DNA from: Bacteroides rodentium JCM 16496
Lineage (GTDB): Bacteria > Bacteroidota > Bacteroidia > Bacteroidales > Bacteroidaceae
Reading direction: 5' to 3'
DNA length: 64,000 bases
NCBI RefSeq assembly: GCF_000614125.1
Contig: NZ_BAKJ01000016.1
Coordinates: forward strand, 22,119-86,118
A program made the translations under genes and the position numbers. The notes below the pieces were generated by a model, which was not told where the DNA came from, did no database searches, and saw only the letters and a list, made by a program, of their open reading frames with translations. Shown in pieces: positions 42,304 through 51,447 of the stretch; position 1 is the first letter of the stretch; each line of letters begins with the position of its first letter.

Positions 42304-42518
42304 AATCTTTACTGACAGCGGAGATAGGTTGCACCTCAACACGCGGTTCTTTGATTTATATAATTCATAGAAGGAGCTATCAGGTCACCCGAAATCTCCG
42401 GTGCATAGCTCATATTGGTTCTACCGGAGTTTTTCATCATATTTCTCAGCACTCAGCACAAATCCTCTGAAAGCCTTTATTCATGGGCATTGAGCGAGTG
42501 ACGAGAAGCGTGCTGACA

Positions 42519-42553
42519 GCGTGTTGAGAAATGGTTCTCAACACGCTTTTTTT
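42519..42553 (+). terminator. Strong intrinsic terminator
   Basis: Perfect 12-bp stem GCGTGTTGAGAA (42519-42530) and TTCTCAACACGC (42535-42546), loop ATGG, then seven T. It lies 215 nt past the MATE stop; the intervening 42304-42518 has no gene I can support but could be a long 3' UTR or an untranslated RNA. Confidence 0.9.
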
Positions 42554-42566
42554 CTTCCGCAAGACT

Positions 42567-43231
42567 TTAACTGTTTGATAACAAGGACTTAATCACACTT
42601 TCCTCCCCGGTCTCCAATTGTACCGAAATAACATCTATTAACGCCGATTTCGGACTTATTCTTCGCTTTCCGCGTGCAAATACGGCATTGAGGGGGACAA
42701 ACTCTGTTGTCCATGGTGCCGGAAGTGTAGCTTTCGCTCCCGGGATGCAGGTACTTTTTCCCTCCATGCCCTACGTGCAATACAGAAAAGCTTGGTGCAT
42801 AATTCCCGAATCCTTATTACAAGACTTCGTCCCACGCATAAACCTCCATGATAAAAAGCACAGGACATATGCGGATTCTGCCTATACTTTCTTCCGGTTT
42901 TATCCCTATCCGGGGGACGGTCTTTCATCAGTTTCAACGCATCCTCATTATTGGTTTGGCATTATTTAGCGTTACGCCAATTCTTCCGCATGACTACCGG
43001 CGGACAATGATTCTCCCTGAATCGTTTGATGGCCTTAGGATTCCAAGTTGTCGAGCGGGTTGCCGCTTTCCGGTTGATGGCATCGTAAGCGACAAATGTT
43101 TCATAGTCGAATGCCCAGGGCGAGCCGTAGGCCAGTTTGTGGATACGATGGCAAACGCTTTTGTCATCTTTCTGCAAATATATGGAAAATATATTAAAAA
43201 AGTACTGCAATGCCACGGCTTTTTCATTTAA
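42567..43231 (-). pseudogene. Unrecognised decayed coding remnant
   Basis: Several short minus-strand frames lie end to end (42962-43216 and 42567-42767 among them). Fragments such as YGSPWAFDYETFVAYDAINR and ISVQLETGEESVIKSLL look protein-like, but no single frame runs through and no family is recognisable. A plus-strand frame 42848-43231 also exists but looks non-coding. I read this as a broken gene of unknown type. Confidence 0.3.
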
Positions 43232-43317
43232 AGGAGTCAGAGCAGCTAAAGGGAGTATCAGCTTTGACTCCTAACGGAGCGGAGCAGAATGACAACTCCT
43301 CCAAATGAAAGAGCCGT
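43215..43317. repeat. Nested inverted repeat upstream of the S9 peptidase gene
   Basis: The outer arms ACGGCTTTTTCATTT-AAAGGAGT and ACTCCTCC-AAATGAAAGAGCCGT pair with small bulges. An inner hairpin GGAGTCAGAGC / GCTTTGACTCC sits in the left half. It could form a branched RNA or be a small mobile-type element. Confidence 0.65.
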
Positions 43318-43324
43318 AACCTCA

Positions 43325-43377
43325 ACATAAAAAATAAACGAGTTCATTTTTTATGTATTTGGTTTGCACTATCTTTG
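43325..43377 (+). promoter_or_regulatory. Promoter region of the S9 peptidase gene with palindrome
   Basis: ACATAAAAAAT (43325-43335) and ATTTTTTATGT (43346-43356) form an 11-bp dyad. The -7 element TATCTTTG follows at 43370-43377, 28 nt before the ATG. The dyad overlaps where the -33 region should be, so it may be an operator. Confidence 0.55.
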
Positions 43378-43405
43378 CCCCCAATAACCGAAACAAAAAG
43401 CATAT

Positions 43406-45595
43406 ATGAAACAAGTAAATCTACTACTTATGTCAGCAGCTATGACATTGGCCTCCTGCGGAGGGACAAAAGATGCCGGACAGCAACAGGACGCAGCAAC
43501 GCTCATCCAGCGGTCGGACATCAAGATTGAAGGGAAACGCATGACTCCCGAGGCACTCTGGGCGATGGGACGCATCGGAAGTGTGGCCGTATCGCCCGAC
43601 GAGAAGCAGATTGCCTACACGGTATCCTATTACAGCGTGCCCCAGAACAAGAGCAACAGCGAGCTGTTCGTGATGAATGCCGACGGCAACGGGAATACAC
43701 AGATTACCCGCGATGCCTGGCGCGAAGGAGAACCCACGTGGTTCAAGGACGGCAAGAAGATAGCTTTCCTTTGCAACGAGGGCGGAAGCAACCAGGTATG
43801 GGAAATGAACCCCGATGGTAGCGGACGCAGGCAACTGACCCGGTATGACGGGGACATCGAAGGATTTTCTTTCTCGCCGGACGGCAAGAAGTTGCTTTTC
43901 ATCGCCCAAGTCGAGACGGTGAAAAGCACAGCCGACAAGCACCCCGACCTGCCCAAGGCCACCGGCATCATCGTCACCGACCTGATGTACAAGCATTGGG
44001 ACGAATGGGTGACAACAGCCCCTCACCCCTTTGTGGCCGACTTCGACGGAAACGGCATCAGCAACGTAAAGGATATCCTGGAGGGATTACCCTACGAAAG
44101 CCCGATGAAGCCTTTTGGCGGCATTGAGCAACTTGCCTGGAGCCCGGCATCGGACAAGGTGGCTTTCACCTGCCGCATGAAGACGGGACTGGCATACGCC
44201 GTTTCCACCGACTCGGATATCTATGAATATGACGTGGAGAAGGGCGGATTCATCAACCTTTGCAAACAAAACGCCAAAGACGCTGACGGGAAAGATGAAA
44301 TGGCAGGCTACGACACCAATCCCCAATACTCGCCGGACGGTAAGTACATCGCCTGGCAAAGCATGGAACGTGACGGCTACGAAGCCGACCTCAACCGCCT
44401 GTGTGTAATGGATCGCTCCACGGGCGAGAAGCGTTTCATCGTCAATGCCGGAAACTTCCCCTCGAACGTGGATGCTTTCCTCTGGAACAAAGATTCCCAG
44501 AGCATCTACTTCATCGGTGTATGGCATGGCGAGACACAGATTTACAACATCGGCCTTGCCGGAAACGACAAGCCTGTCCAGCTCACCGACGGCATGTACG
44601 ACTATGCTTCACTTGCCCTTTGCGGAGACAAGATTATCGCCAAACGCCACTCCATGAGCATGGGCGACGAAATCTATGCCGTGGCCAATGCGCGTAACGG
44701 TGACGCTTTTGCAGAAACAGTGCAGCTGACCACAGAGAACAAGCAGATTTACGACCAGCTGGAGATGGGCAAGGTGGAAGCCCGCTGGATGAAGACCACC
44801 GACGGCAAGCAGATGCTGACTTGGGTGATTTATCCTCCGCAGTTCGATCCTAACAAGAAGTACCCCACCCTCCTCTTCTGTGAAGGCGGTCCTCAGAGTC
44901 CCGTCAGCCAATTCTGGAGCTACCGTTGGAATTTCCAGATTATGGCAGCAAACGATTACATCATCGTAGCTCCCAACCGTCGCGGCCTCCCAGGCTTCGG
45001 TGTAGAGTGGAACGAAGCCATCAGCGGTGATTACGGCGGCCAGTGCATGAAGGACTACTTCACTGCCATTGACGAGATGGCAAAAGAACCTTTCGTCGAC
45101 AAAGACCGCCTGGGTTGCGTAGGTGCCAGCTTCGGAGGCTTCTCCGTATATTGGCTTGCCGGACACCATGACAAACGCTTCAAGGCATTCATCGCACACG
45201 ACGGTATCTTCAACATGGAAATGCAATATCTGGAAACGGAAGAGAAATGGTTTGCCAACTGGGATATGGGCGGCGCTTATTGGGAAAAGAACAACGCCAC
45301 GGCACAACGCACTTTTGCCAACTCCCCGCATCTCTTCGTCGACAAATGGGACACTCCTATCCTCTGCATCCATGGGGAGAAGGACTTCCGCATCCTTGCC
45401 AACCAGGCAATGGCCGCCTTCGATGCAGCCGTGATGCGTGGTGTTCCTGCCGAACTGCTTATCTATCCGGACGAAAACCACTGGGTGCTGAAACCCCAGA
45501 ACGGTGTGCTGTGGCAACGTACCTTCTTTGAATGGCTGGACAAATGGCTGAAGCCTGTCACTATAAAGGAGCAGGGTTATCCAATAGCCAGGTAG
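43406..45595 (+). CDS. S9-family prolyl oligopeptidase-like lipoprotein
   Basis: 729 residues. The lipoprotein signal MKQVNLLLMSAAMTLASCGG has its lipid Cys at 19. The N-terminal beta-propeller has TolB/DPP-like repeats (VSPDEKQIAYTV, FSPDGKKLLFIA, YSPDGKYIAWQS). The C-terminal alpha/beta hydrolase has nucleophile GASFGGFS, NRRGLPGFG, and the Asp and His in HGEKDFRI and DENHWVL. It probably releases dipeptides or short peptides in the periplasm or at the cell surface. Intact. Confidence 0.92.
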   Translation: MKQVNLLLMSAAMTLASCGGTKDAGQQQDAATLIQRSDIKIEGKRMTPEALWAMGRIGSVAVSPDEKQIAYTVSYYSVPQNKSNSELFVMNADGNGNTQITRDAWREGEPTWFKDGKKIAFLCNEGGSNQVWEMNPDGSGRRQLTRYDGDIEGFSFSPDGKKLLFIAQVETVKSTADKHPDLPKATGIIVTDLMYKHWDEWVTTAPHPFVADFDGNGISNVKDILEGLPYESPMKPFGGIEQLAWSPASDKVAFTCRMKTGLAYAVSTDSDIYEYDVEKGGFINLCKQNAKDADGKDEMAGYDTNPQYSPDGKYIAWQSMERDGYEADLNRLCVMDRSTGEKRFIVNAGNFPSNVDAFLWNKDSQSIYFIGVWHGETQIYNIGLAGNDKPVQLTDGMYDYASLALCGDKIIAKRHSMSMGDEIYAVANARNGDAFAETVQLTTENKQIYDQLEMGKVEARWMKTTDGKQMLTWVIYPPQFDPNKKYPTLLFCEGGPQSPVSQFWSYRWNFQIMAANDYIIVAPNRRGLPGFGVEWNEAISGDYGGQCMKDYFTAIDEMAKEPFVDKDRLGCVGASFGGFSVYWLAGHHDKRFKAFIAHDGIFNMEMQYLETEEKWFANWDMGGAYWEKNNATAQRTFANSPHLFVDKWDTPILCIHGEKDFRILANQAMAAFDAAVMRGVPAELLIYPDENHWVLKPQNGVLWQRTFFEWLDKWLKPVTIKEQGYPIAR

Positions 45596-45680
45596 TTCAG
45601 TAGCATGACGCCACAAGACTGCAATGCGTCGTTTGCATCACGATGATAATCAGTGTGTTCCTACTTTATTTTTATTTATC

Positions 45681-45792
45681 GGTAATAAAGTATCACTTTA
45701 CTGTCGATAAAGTGCCGCTTTACTACCGATAAAGTACTACTTTACTACCGATAAAGTACTGCTTTACTACCGATAAAGTGATACTTTACTAC
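45681..45792. repeat. 22-bp tandem array with AAAGT...ACTTT dyads
   Basis: Five units: 45681-45704 (24 nt), then 45705, 45727, 45749 and 45771 at exactly 22 bp. Each contains AAAGTNNNRCTTT, a 5-3-5 dyad, joined by ACTACCGAT. It lies between the convergent S9 peptidase and ppx-like genes. 45596-45680 and 45793-45893 have nothing else except a short hairpin (cgcccgttt/aaacgggcg type, 45811-45842) that may terminate. Confidence 0.93.
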
Positions 45793-45893
45793 TATAAAGC
45801 ACTTAACATTCACGCCCGTTTCCACCAAGGGGAACGGGCGTTTCTCTTAATACCGATAACATCCAAGCTGTATGCTTGGGGCAAAGTCTCTTC

Positions 45894-46371
45894 TCACTCC
45901 TCCAGGCTCCGGGCATACAGATTGTCAATGATACCGTCTGCCAAGCCGATGACCGGTACATGTACATATTCGGCTTTGACAATGCCGGCAATCATAAGGA
46001 ATATTTCGGCAGCCGGGACAATGACATCTGCACGGTCTTCTTTCAGACCGAATTCCTCCATGCGCTGTTCGGGAGTGAACGGCTTCAGTTCATCGTACAG
46101 GGCTTGCAGGGAGTCTACAGGTAAGCGCAGCCGTTTCTTGTCCTTCTTGTCGGCAAGGCGGTAGAGCTTGTTGATATTGCCGCCCGAACCGATGATATTG
46201 ATGTTCTGAAAATCGGCAGTCAGACGGGACAAGTCATTCTTCATCTGCATCCAGCTTTCTTCCTTCACGGCATCGCTCAATATCCCGATAGTCCGTCACT
46301 TCATAAATCTTCATCAACTGGCAGAAAGCCTTCATCAGCCTGCGTAGTTTCACCGCTTTCACATCGATTAC
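45894..46371 (-). pseudogene. Exopolyphosphatase (Ppx/GppA) remnant with internal deletions
   Basis: The C-terminal half is clear: NIIGSGGNINKLYRLADKK and PAAEIFLMIAGIVKAEYVHV are Ppx/GppA features. Upstream, a second frame gives KAFCQLMKIYEVTDYR, which belongs near residues 60-80 of the family. It is joined directly to the later LSDAVKEESW, so roughly 90 residues between them, including the central ATPase-like motif, are missing. The true N-terminus (AIDxGSN) is absent too. About 159 codons remain of the usual ~300. Deletion sizes are estimated from my knowledge of the family. Confidence 0.75.
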
Positions 46372-46394
46372 AGTTCACGTTCTCCGGCCTTTGC

Positions 46395-47345
46395 CTACAA
46401 AACCGTTTCCGGCAGTTTGAAATACGAATACGGGAAAGTCGGCACGGGATAATGGGACAACGGCGCACTATTCTCTATATGGTACAGAATCCTACGGTCG
46501 CAGCTACGCACCCAGTAGCGGAAAGCTACGTCCGGATGATAGTCGGCCGCGAATGCAAGCAAGCGTTCCAGGTCGAATCTGTCGGAAACCACGCCCGCAC
46601 CGGAACGTGCCGCGTCGTAGGCATTGCAGTCTTGCTCGATGTGGGCAGGCACCATCAGCAGGGGCTTGCCCAGATACATGGCCTCGCAGACCGACTCGAA
46701 CCCGGCAGTTGTGGCGTATGCCTTGCAACCCGCCATATAGCGCAGAAACTTGACATCGTCTATCTGGTGAAAGCTCAAGGTATCGTCCACCCGGCACACT
46801 TCCTCCTCGTCCTGCTTGTCCCAGAAGAAATGAAGGGGCACCTCGGGACGGGCATTGTGCCAGCTGCGGATGTTTTCGCCGAAACCGGAGTTCACCATAT
46901 ATCCGTGAAGATAATCCCCTTCCGTTCCCTCACACGACAGGACATCCCTCCGCAGCAACGGCGGAACCACACGGATATGCTCTTCTTCATCGTCCTCCAT
47001 CTCACGGAAAGAAAGGGCGAGTTTTTCGCGGGCACCCATACACGTGAGACGCGTGAAGAAACGGAGCATCCACAGGCTGAAGCCATTCTTGTCGGGAAAT
47101 TCAAAGTCACGATGCAGAAAGAGATATTGATGGCCTATGCTGATTTGGGGCACGGAAGGCCGGAACAAAAGATAAGTCAACCCCGTGAGCAGTTCGTAGA
47201 AGTTGATGACCAGTTCGGCACCGCTCTCCTCAATGCGGCGGCGTATATAGCACATGCTTTTGAGGTAAACGGGCAGCCGCGCCACGTTGTAAGCCACGCT
47301 GCGCGAAAGGCTCACCCGCTTGTTGGCAGGTGTAGGCAGAAACAT
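46395..47345 (-). pseudogene. Glycosyltransferase (MurG/UGT-like) lacking its N-terminus
   Basis: About 316 codons in one frame from FLPTPANKRVSLSRSVAYN to the stop at 46395. The C-terminal domain has the donor-binding pattern CKAYATTAGFESVCEAMYLG-KPLLMVP, as in GT1/GT28-type enzymes. The expected N-terminal nucleotide-fold start, with its Gly-rich loop, is missing: the frame runs straight into the preceding phosphoesterase's C-terminal region in another frame. The ATG at 47343-47345 is in frame but probably internal. Confidence 0.75.
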
Positions 47346-47948
47346 TGGGCACATGTTCGTCCACCAACATCTCGTCATAATGGACAATGTCCCAGTTCCC
47401 GTTCTCATCCTCCGTCAAAGCGGAAAGTGTCTCCACCCAGTCGCCGGAGTTCAGATAGTGGATGTCACTGTAATACGTATTGGCCGGATGGTGGATGTGG
47501 CCGCAAATCACTCCGTCGCACTTGCGCGCCCGGGCAAACTTCACCAGTTCTTCTTCAAAAGAGGATATATACGAAACGGCAGACTTCACTTTTTGTTTGA
47601 CGGCCTGGGACAAAGAATAGTATGGCAGGCCGTGGCGCTTATGTTATAGAACGTCATCGGGGCAAGGCTGTCCATAAAGTCGTCATGATTGCCACGGACG
47701 TAAATAACCTCCGTCCCCTGTTTCTCCATCATCTTCATGATGACCTTGAAGAAGTCGATATGCTTGGCCTGCCATTTGCGGGTTCCGCCTCTTTTCAAAG
47801 CCCACCCGTCTATGATGTCACCGTTCAGTATCAACCGGCGGCAGTTGACTGACCTTAGAAAATTGCTGACTTCAACAGTCTTGGAATTCGATGTGCCCAA
47901 ATGAATGTCAGACAGCATAATCGCAGAATAAAAAGTACGTAAGCGCAT
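47343..47948 (-). pseudogene. LpxH-like UDP-2,3-diacylglucosamine diphosphatase-type phosphoesterase with internal deletion
   Basis: Metallophosphoesterase starting MRLRTFYSAIMLSDIHLG (47948). It has metal motifs SDIHLG, LNGDIIDGW and YVRGNHDDF, and later GVICGHIHHP and YLNSGDWVE. At about 47638 the frame passes from MTFYNI into KRHGLPYYSLSQ in a different frame. About 55-60 residues expected between them, including the conserved HGD site, are absent. The 3' end is fused to the glycosyltransferase remnant. Family knowledge gives the expected ~255-270 residues against ~200 here. Confidence 0.8.
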
Positions 47949-48031
47949 AGTATTGCATTTTTGATTGCTACAAATGTCACGCATTCATGTTACGGGAAGA
48001 TGTAAAGGAGATTACAAAAGAATGAACGAAA

Positions 48032-48141
48032 GGCCGGGCGTTTTGCAAGGAAACCCCAGGAGTTTTATGCGAAAACGCCTGGGGTTTCAAAGAAGAATCC
48101 CCGGAGTTTCAACTGAAAACTCCGGGGATTTATATCAGAAT
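48032..48141. repeat. 22-bp tandem array with hairpins between units
   Basis: Five units start at 48032, 48054, 48076, 48098 and 48120, exactly 22 bp apart. Shared features are a CC/GG-rich head, TTT at unit positions 10-12, and usually an A-rich GAAAA-like tail. Neighbouring units pair: AACCCCAGG with CCTGGGGTT, and the perfect 14-bp AATCCCCGGAGTTT (48096-48109) with AAACTCCGGGGATT (48117-48130). It begins 12 nt past the proS stop and may act as its terminator. Confidence 0.92.
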
Positions 48142-48153
48142 GCTCTGTAGTTA

Positions 48154-49647
48154 TTAATAGGAACGTGCAAAAATCACACGGCAGGCAGAAGGCTTGCCGG
48201 TAACCATGCACTTGCCCGGTTCCTTGTCACCCGGAACAAATGACTCGAAAGGAATACAACGGATGGTTGCTTTGGTCTCTTCCTTGATTTTCTCTTCGGT
48301 TTCGGTAGTTCCGTCCCAATGAGCCAGGATGAAGCCGCCTTCTTCAATCTTTTCCTTGAATTCCTCGTAGCTGTCCACGCTGGTGATGCGGCTGTTGCGG
48401 TAATCGAGCGCCTTCTTATAAACATTTGCCTGAATATCCTCAAGCAAATTCTTCACGTACTCTTCGATGCCCTCGCAGGAACGCGTCTCCTTCTCCAGTG
48501 TATCGCGACGCATGATTTCCATTGTATTGTTCTCCAGGTCGCGGCCACCCATCACCAGACGAACGGGAACACCCTTCACCTCATAGTCGGCGAACTTGAA
48601 GCCCGGACGTTTGTTGTCGGCATTGTCGTACTTCACGGAAATACCCATTGACTTCAGCTTGGCAACAATGCCTGCCACTTTCTCGTCAATCTTAGCCAGC
48701 ATCTCTGCATTCTTGTAGATAGGTACGATGACTACTTGTATCGGAGCCAGGTGCGGAGGAAGTACCAGACCGTTGTCATCGGAATGCGTCATGATAAGCG
48801 CTCCCATCAGACGGGTGGAAACACCCCAGGAAGTAGCCCAAACATACTCCAGCTTGTTCTCCTTATTGACAAACTGCACATCGAACGCCTTGGCGAAGTT
48901 CTGTCCCAAGAAGTGGGAAGTACCGCTCTGCAAAGCCTTTCCGTCCTGCATCATCGCTTCGATGGTATAGGTATCGAGTGCACCGGCAAAACGCTCGTTG
49001 GCAGACTTCACGCCTTTCACTACGGGCACTGCCATGTATTTTTCGGCAAACTCGGCATATACATTCAGCATCCTTACCGCTTCTTCTTCGGCTTCCTCAC
49101 GGGTGGCATGTGCCGTGTGGCCTTCTTGCCAGAGGAATTCGGCAGTACGGAGGAAAAGGCGGGTACGCATTTCCCAACGCATCACGTTTGCCCATTGATT
49201 ACACAAAATAGGCAGGTCGCGGTAAGAATTAATCCAGTTCTTATACGTGTTCCAGATGATGGTTTCGGACGTAGGACGGATAATCAGTTCTTCTTCCAGT
49301 TTAGCTTCGGGGTCTACAATAACTCCGCTACCGTCGGGAGCATTTTTCAGACGATGGTGTGTCACAACTGCACACTCCTTTGCAAAACCTTCCACATGCT
49401 CCGCTTCACGGCTGAGGAAAGACTTCGGAATCAGCAACGGAAAATAGGCATTCACGTGTCCCGTTTCCTTGAACATATCGTCCAGCTGACGTTGCATCTT
49501 CTCCCAGATAGCGTATCCGTAGGGCTTGATCACCATACAGCCGCGTACTGCCGATTGTTCTGCCAAATCGGCTTTTACCACCAACTCGTTGTACCACTGA
49601 GAATAGTTCTCACTACGTTTGGTAAGGTCTTTCAATTCTACTGCCAT
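48154..49647 (-). CDS. proS: Prolyl-tRNA synthetase
   Basis: Charges tRNA-Pro. 497 residues from [20 protein letters not shown] (49647; the frame to 49704 is upstream extension). Class II motifs are visible in [42 protein letters not shown] and the Gly/Arg C-region. It ends with the zinc-like/C-terminal domain [18 protein letters not shown], typical of eukaryote/archaeal-type ProRS found in Bacteroides. It has its own -7 element. Confidence 0.97.
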   Translation of the reverse strand: MAVELKDLTKRSENYSQWYNELVVKADLAEQSAVRGCMVIKPYGYAIWEKMQRQLDDMFKETGHVNAYFPLLIPKSFLSREAEHVEGFAKECAVVTHHRLKNAPDGSGVIVDPEAKLEEELIIRPTSETIIWNTYKNWINSYRDLPILCNQWANVMRWEMRTRLFLRTAEFLWQEGHTAHATREEAEEEAVRMLNVYAEFAEKYMAVPVVKGVKSANERFAGALDTYTIEAMMQDGKALQSGTSHFLGQNFAKAFDVQFVNKENKLEYVWATSWGVSTRLMGALIMTHSDDNGLVLPPHLAPIQVVIVPIYKNAEMLAKIDEKVAGIVAKLKSMGISVKYDNADNKRPGFKFADYEVKGVPVRLVMGGRDLENNTMEIMRRDTLEKETRSCEGIEEYVKNLLEDIQANVYKKALDYRNSRITSVDSYEEFKEKIEEGGFILAHWDGTTETEEKIKEETKATIRCIPFESFVPGDKEPGKCMVTGKPSACRVIFARSY

Positions 49648-49693
49648 TCTATTTCGTTTTTTAAAGTTTTCGTTGATTTCTCTAAACAGTCGG

Positions 49694-49701
49694 CAAAAGT
49701 A
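49694..49701 (-). promoter_or_regulatory. -7 element for proS
   Basis: Minus-strand TACTTTTG, 47 nt before the ATG. Confidence 0.55.
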
Positions 49702-49762
49702 CAAATTTTAAAGGAAATTTATTTGAAAAACAAATAGTATTTTTAGTAGAACAGAAAACACA

Positions 49763-50362
49763 CTAATCTACATATTCTATTTTAATCACAATCTTCCTGC
49801 TTTTAACAAGTTCCCCCTTTCCCCGGACAGAAGGCTGGTGAATGTCCGAAGGGAAAAACAAGAAGAAACTGCCGGCATCGGCAGAGTGGTGTTTTATCCG
49901 GGAAGAGGTATAAAAAGCAACATCTTTTTTTGAATTATACGCCTGGCGTACGTCGACGTCACTTGCCAGCCCCATCTTTTCATTTCCCCAGAGTACATAC
50001 TGAAGGTCGACAAAACGGAGGTGGCTTTCAATATTCCCTTTCTCCACCTCTTTGGGAATGTATTCGCTGACCGTAGCCCAGCATTTCCCTTCCCGAATGA
50101 CATGGTTGCCAATAGACAGCGCTTCCAAATCATGTTCGGCAAGAAAGCGGAATGCAGCATCCCAGACATCCTTATTCTTATGGTATTGGCAGGCAAATTC
50201 AACTGCATTGACAGATTTATGGGGAGAGACAGTCCAGCCATTGGACCAAACGGCACTTTTCATCCATTTCTTCGCATTTCCGGTGGTCCACTCCGAATTT
50301 GTTTGTGCAGATAAATACATATAGAAAAGAGTTAATAAACAAATGATTGATATACGTTTCAT
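49763..50362 (-). CDS. YhcH/YjgK/YiaL family protein (NanQ-like sialic acid anomerase) with signal peptide
   Basis: 199 residues. Signal peptide MKRISIICLLTLFYMYLSAQ precedes a cupin-like DUF386 domain with DLQYVLWGNEKMG, SFFLFFPSDIHQPSV and KIVIKIEYVD, the metal-His region of NanQ/YhcH. E. coli NanQ opens sialic acid anomers in the cytosol; the predicted export here suggests periplasmic action. It is the last gene of the sialic acid locus. Confidence 0.85.
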   Translation of the reverse strand: MKRISIICLLTLFYMYLSAQTNSEWTTGNAKKWMKSAVWSNGWTVSPHKSVNAVEFACQYHKNKDVWDAAFRFLAEHDLEALSIGNHVIREGKCWATVSEYIPKEVEKGNIESHLRFVDLQYVLWGNEKMGLASDVDVRQAYNSKKDVAFYTSSRIKHHSADAGSFFLFFPSDIHQPSVRGKGELVKSRKIVIKIEYVD

Positions 50363-50367
50363 ATTTT

Positions 50368-51447
50368 TTATTTTATCGTGAATTGAAACTGGTCATAAGA
50401 TTCCGTACGCCATGCCTTGTCCTTGGTTTGAGGAGAAAAGCCGAAAAGCGGAGAATAGGTCCTGACCTGCACCGTGTGTCCGTCGGGCAAGAATTCGAGC
50501 AGACGCAGCCAGCCGTCTCCTCCGTTTCCACTCATGCCGCCACCCAACGCCTGGCAGTTGAACATCATCTGGTGCACCTCATGTCCGGCCGCATTCTTGT
50601 CGGTACGGAATCCCGTGGTATAGTCCAACCGTTCATTCGGAGTGGCATAGTGTCCGCACAGCACAAGACGGATGTTGGCAGAAGGTTGCACCAGCTTCTG
50701 CCAGATGCCTTCGCCCGTATTGGACGGAGTTATCTTATAGCCTTCCTTGGTGATGCGCTTGCTGTCGAAGCCGGTAAGATAGGAATGGGTGATAAGAATC
50801 ACTGTGTGGTCTTTGAAGCGTGGGGCAGCCACCAGTTCCCTTGCCCATGACAAGACCTCATCACGTGGGGCAAATTCAACGGCAATAATCAAAATCCTCC
50901 CCCAATGCTCGTCCGTTATCTCCATTGCGGCATTTTCCAGCGTAGGCAGGCCGTTTCTATTATTGGTTGCAGCCACGATGGTCTTTTTCCATTGGCTGTT
51001 GCGCTCTATCGGGAAATATTCCGGGAAACGGGTCATCGAGTTCTCCGAACGGGTGTAGCCGTAATCATGGTTTCCGGTAGAAATGAGATAAGGGACCTTG
51101 TTGTCCAACCGCCCGAAAGCCCGCGACACAAATGTCCACTGCTCCCGGCTCGTAAGATTCCCGAAACGCGGGAAGGGAGGTAGAATACATTCATTCTGGT
51201 CTACCAAGTCGCCCGTACAAAGCACCGCCTTCACACGGAGGGAGTCTATATGATGAGCGGTCCACGCCGTCATCAGCTCAAAAACCGGCTGGTTATAGTC
51301 ATACTTCACGTAGTTTTGCGGGTCGCCCAGCAGGACGATGGAAAAAGAATTAGGATTGCACAAATGCTGCTGGTTGGTATTGACTTGTGCCCGGAGCTGG
51401 AGGAATGCCAGCAGGCATCCCAAACAAAGAATGATTCTGTTTTTCAT
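50368..51447 (-). CDS. Secreted calcineurin-like phosphoesterase
   Basis: 359 residues from MKNRIILCLGCLLAFLQLRAQ. The upstream frame to 51474 overlaps galM, so the ATG at 51447 is preferred; it overlaps galM by 4 nt. Dinuclear-metal motifs are GDPQN, CTGDLVDQNE, STGNHDYGY, THSYLTG and LCGHY. Position in the locus suggests it works on phosphorylated or capped host glycan material, but the substrate is unknown. Confidence 0.85.
   Translation of the reverse strand: MKNRIILCLGCLLAFLQLRAQVNTNQQHLCNPNSFSIVLLGDPQNYVKYDYNQPVFELMTAWTAHHIDSLRVKAVLCTGDLVDQNECILPPFPRFGNLTSREQWTFVSRAFGRLDNKVPYLISTGNHDYGYTRSENSMTRFPEYFPIERNSQWKKTIVAATNNRNGLPTLENAAMEITDEHWGRILIIAVEFAPRDEVLSWARELVAAPRFKDHTVILITHSYLTGFDSKRITKEGYKITPSNTGEGIWQKLVQPSANIRLVLCGHYATPNERLDYTTGFRTDKNAAGHEVHQMMFNCQALGGGMSGNGGDGWLRLLEFLPDGHTVQVRTYSPLFGFSPQTKDKAWRTESYDQFQFTIK

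Noticed and set aside
42304..42518. tRNA-like segment (ggttctacc)
   Set aside because: Only a T-arm-like string is present; no acceptor stem or anticodon arm can be formed.
42848..43231. Plus-strand 127-residue gene
   Set aside because: No recognisable domain or promoter, and it overlaps the more protein-like minus-strand fragments.
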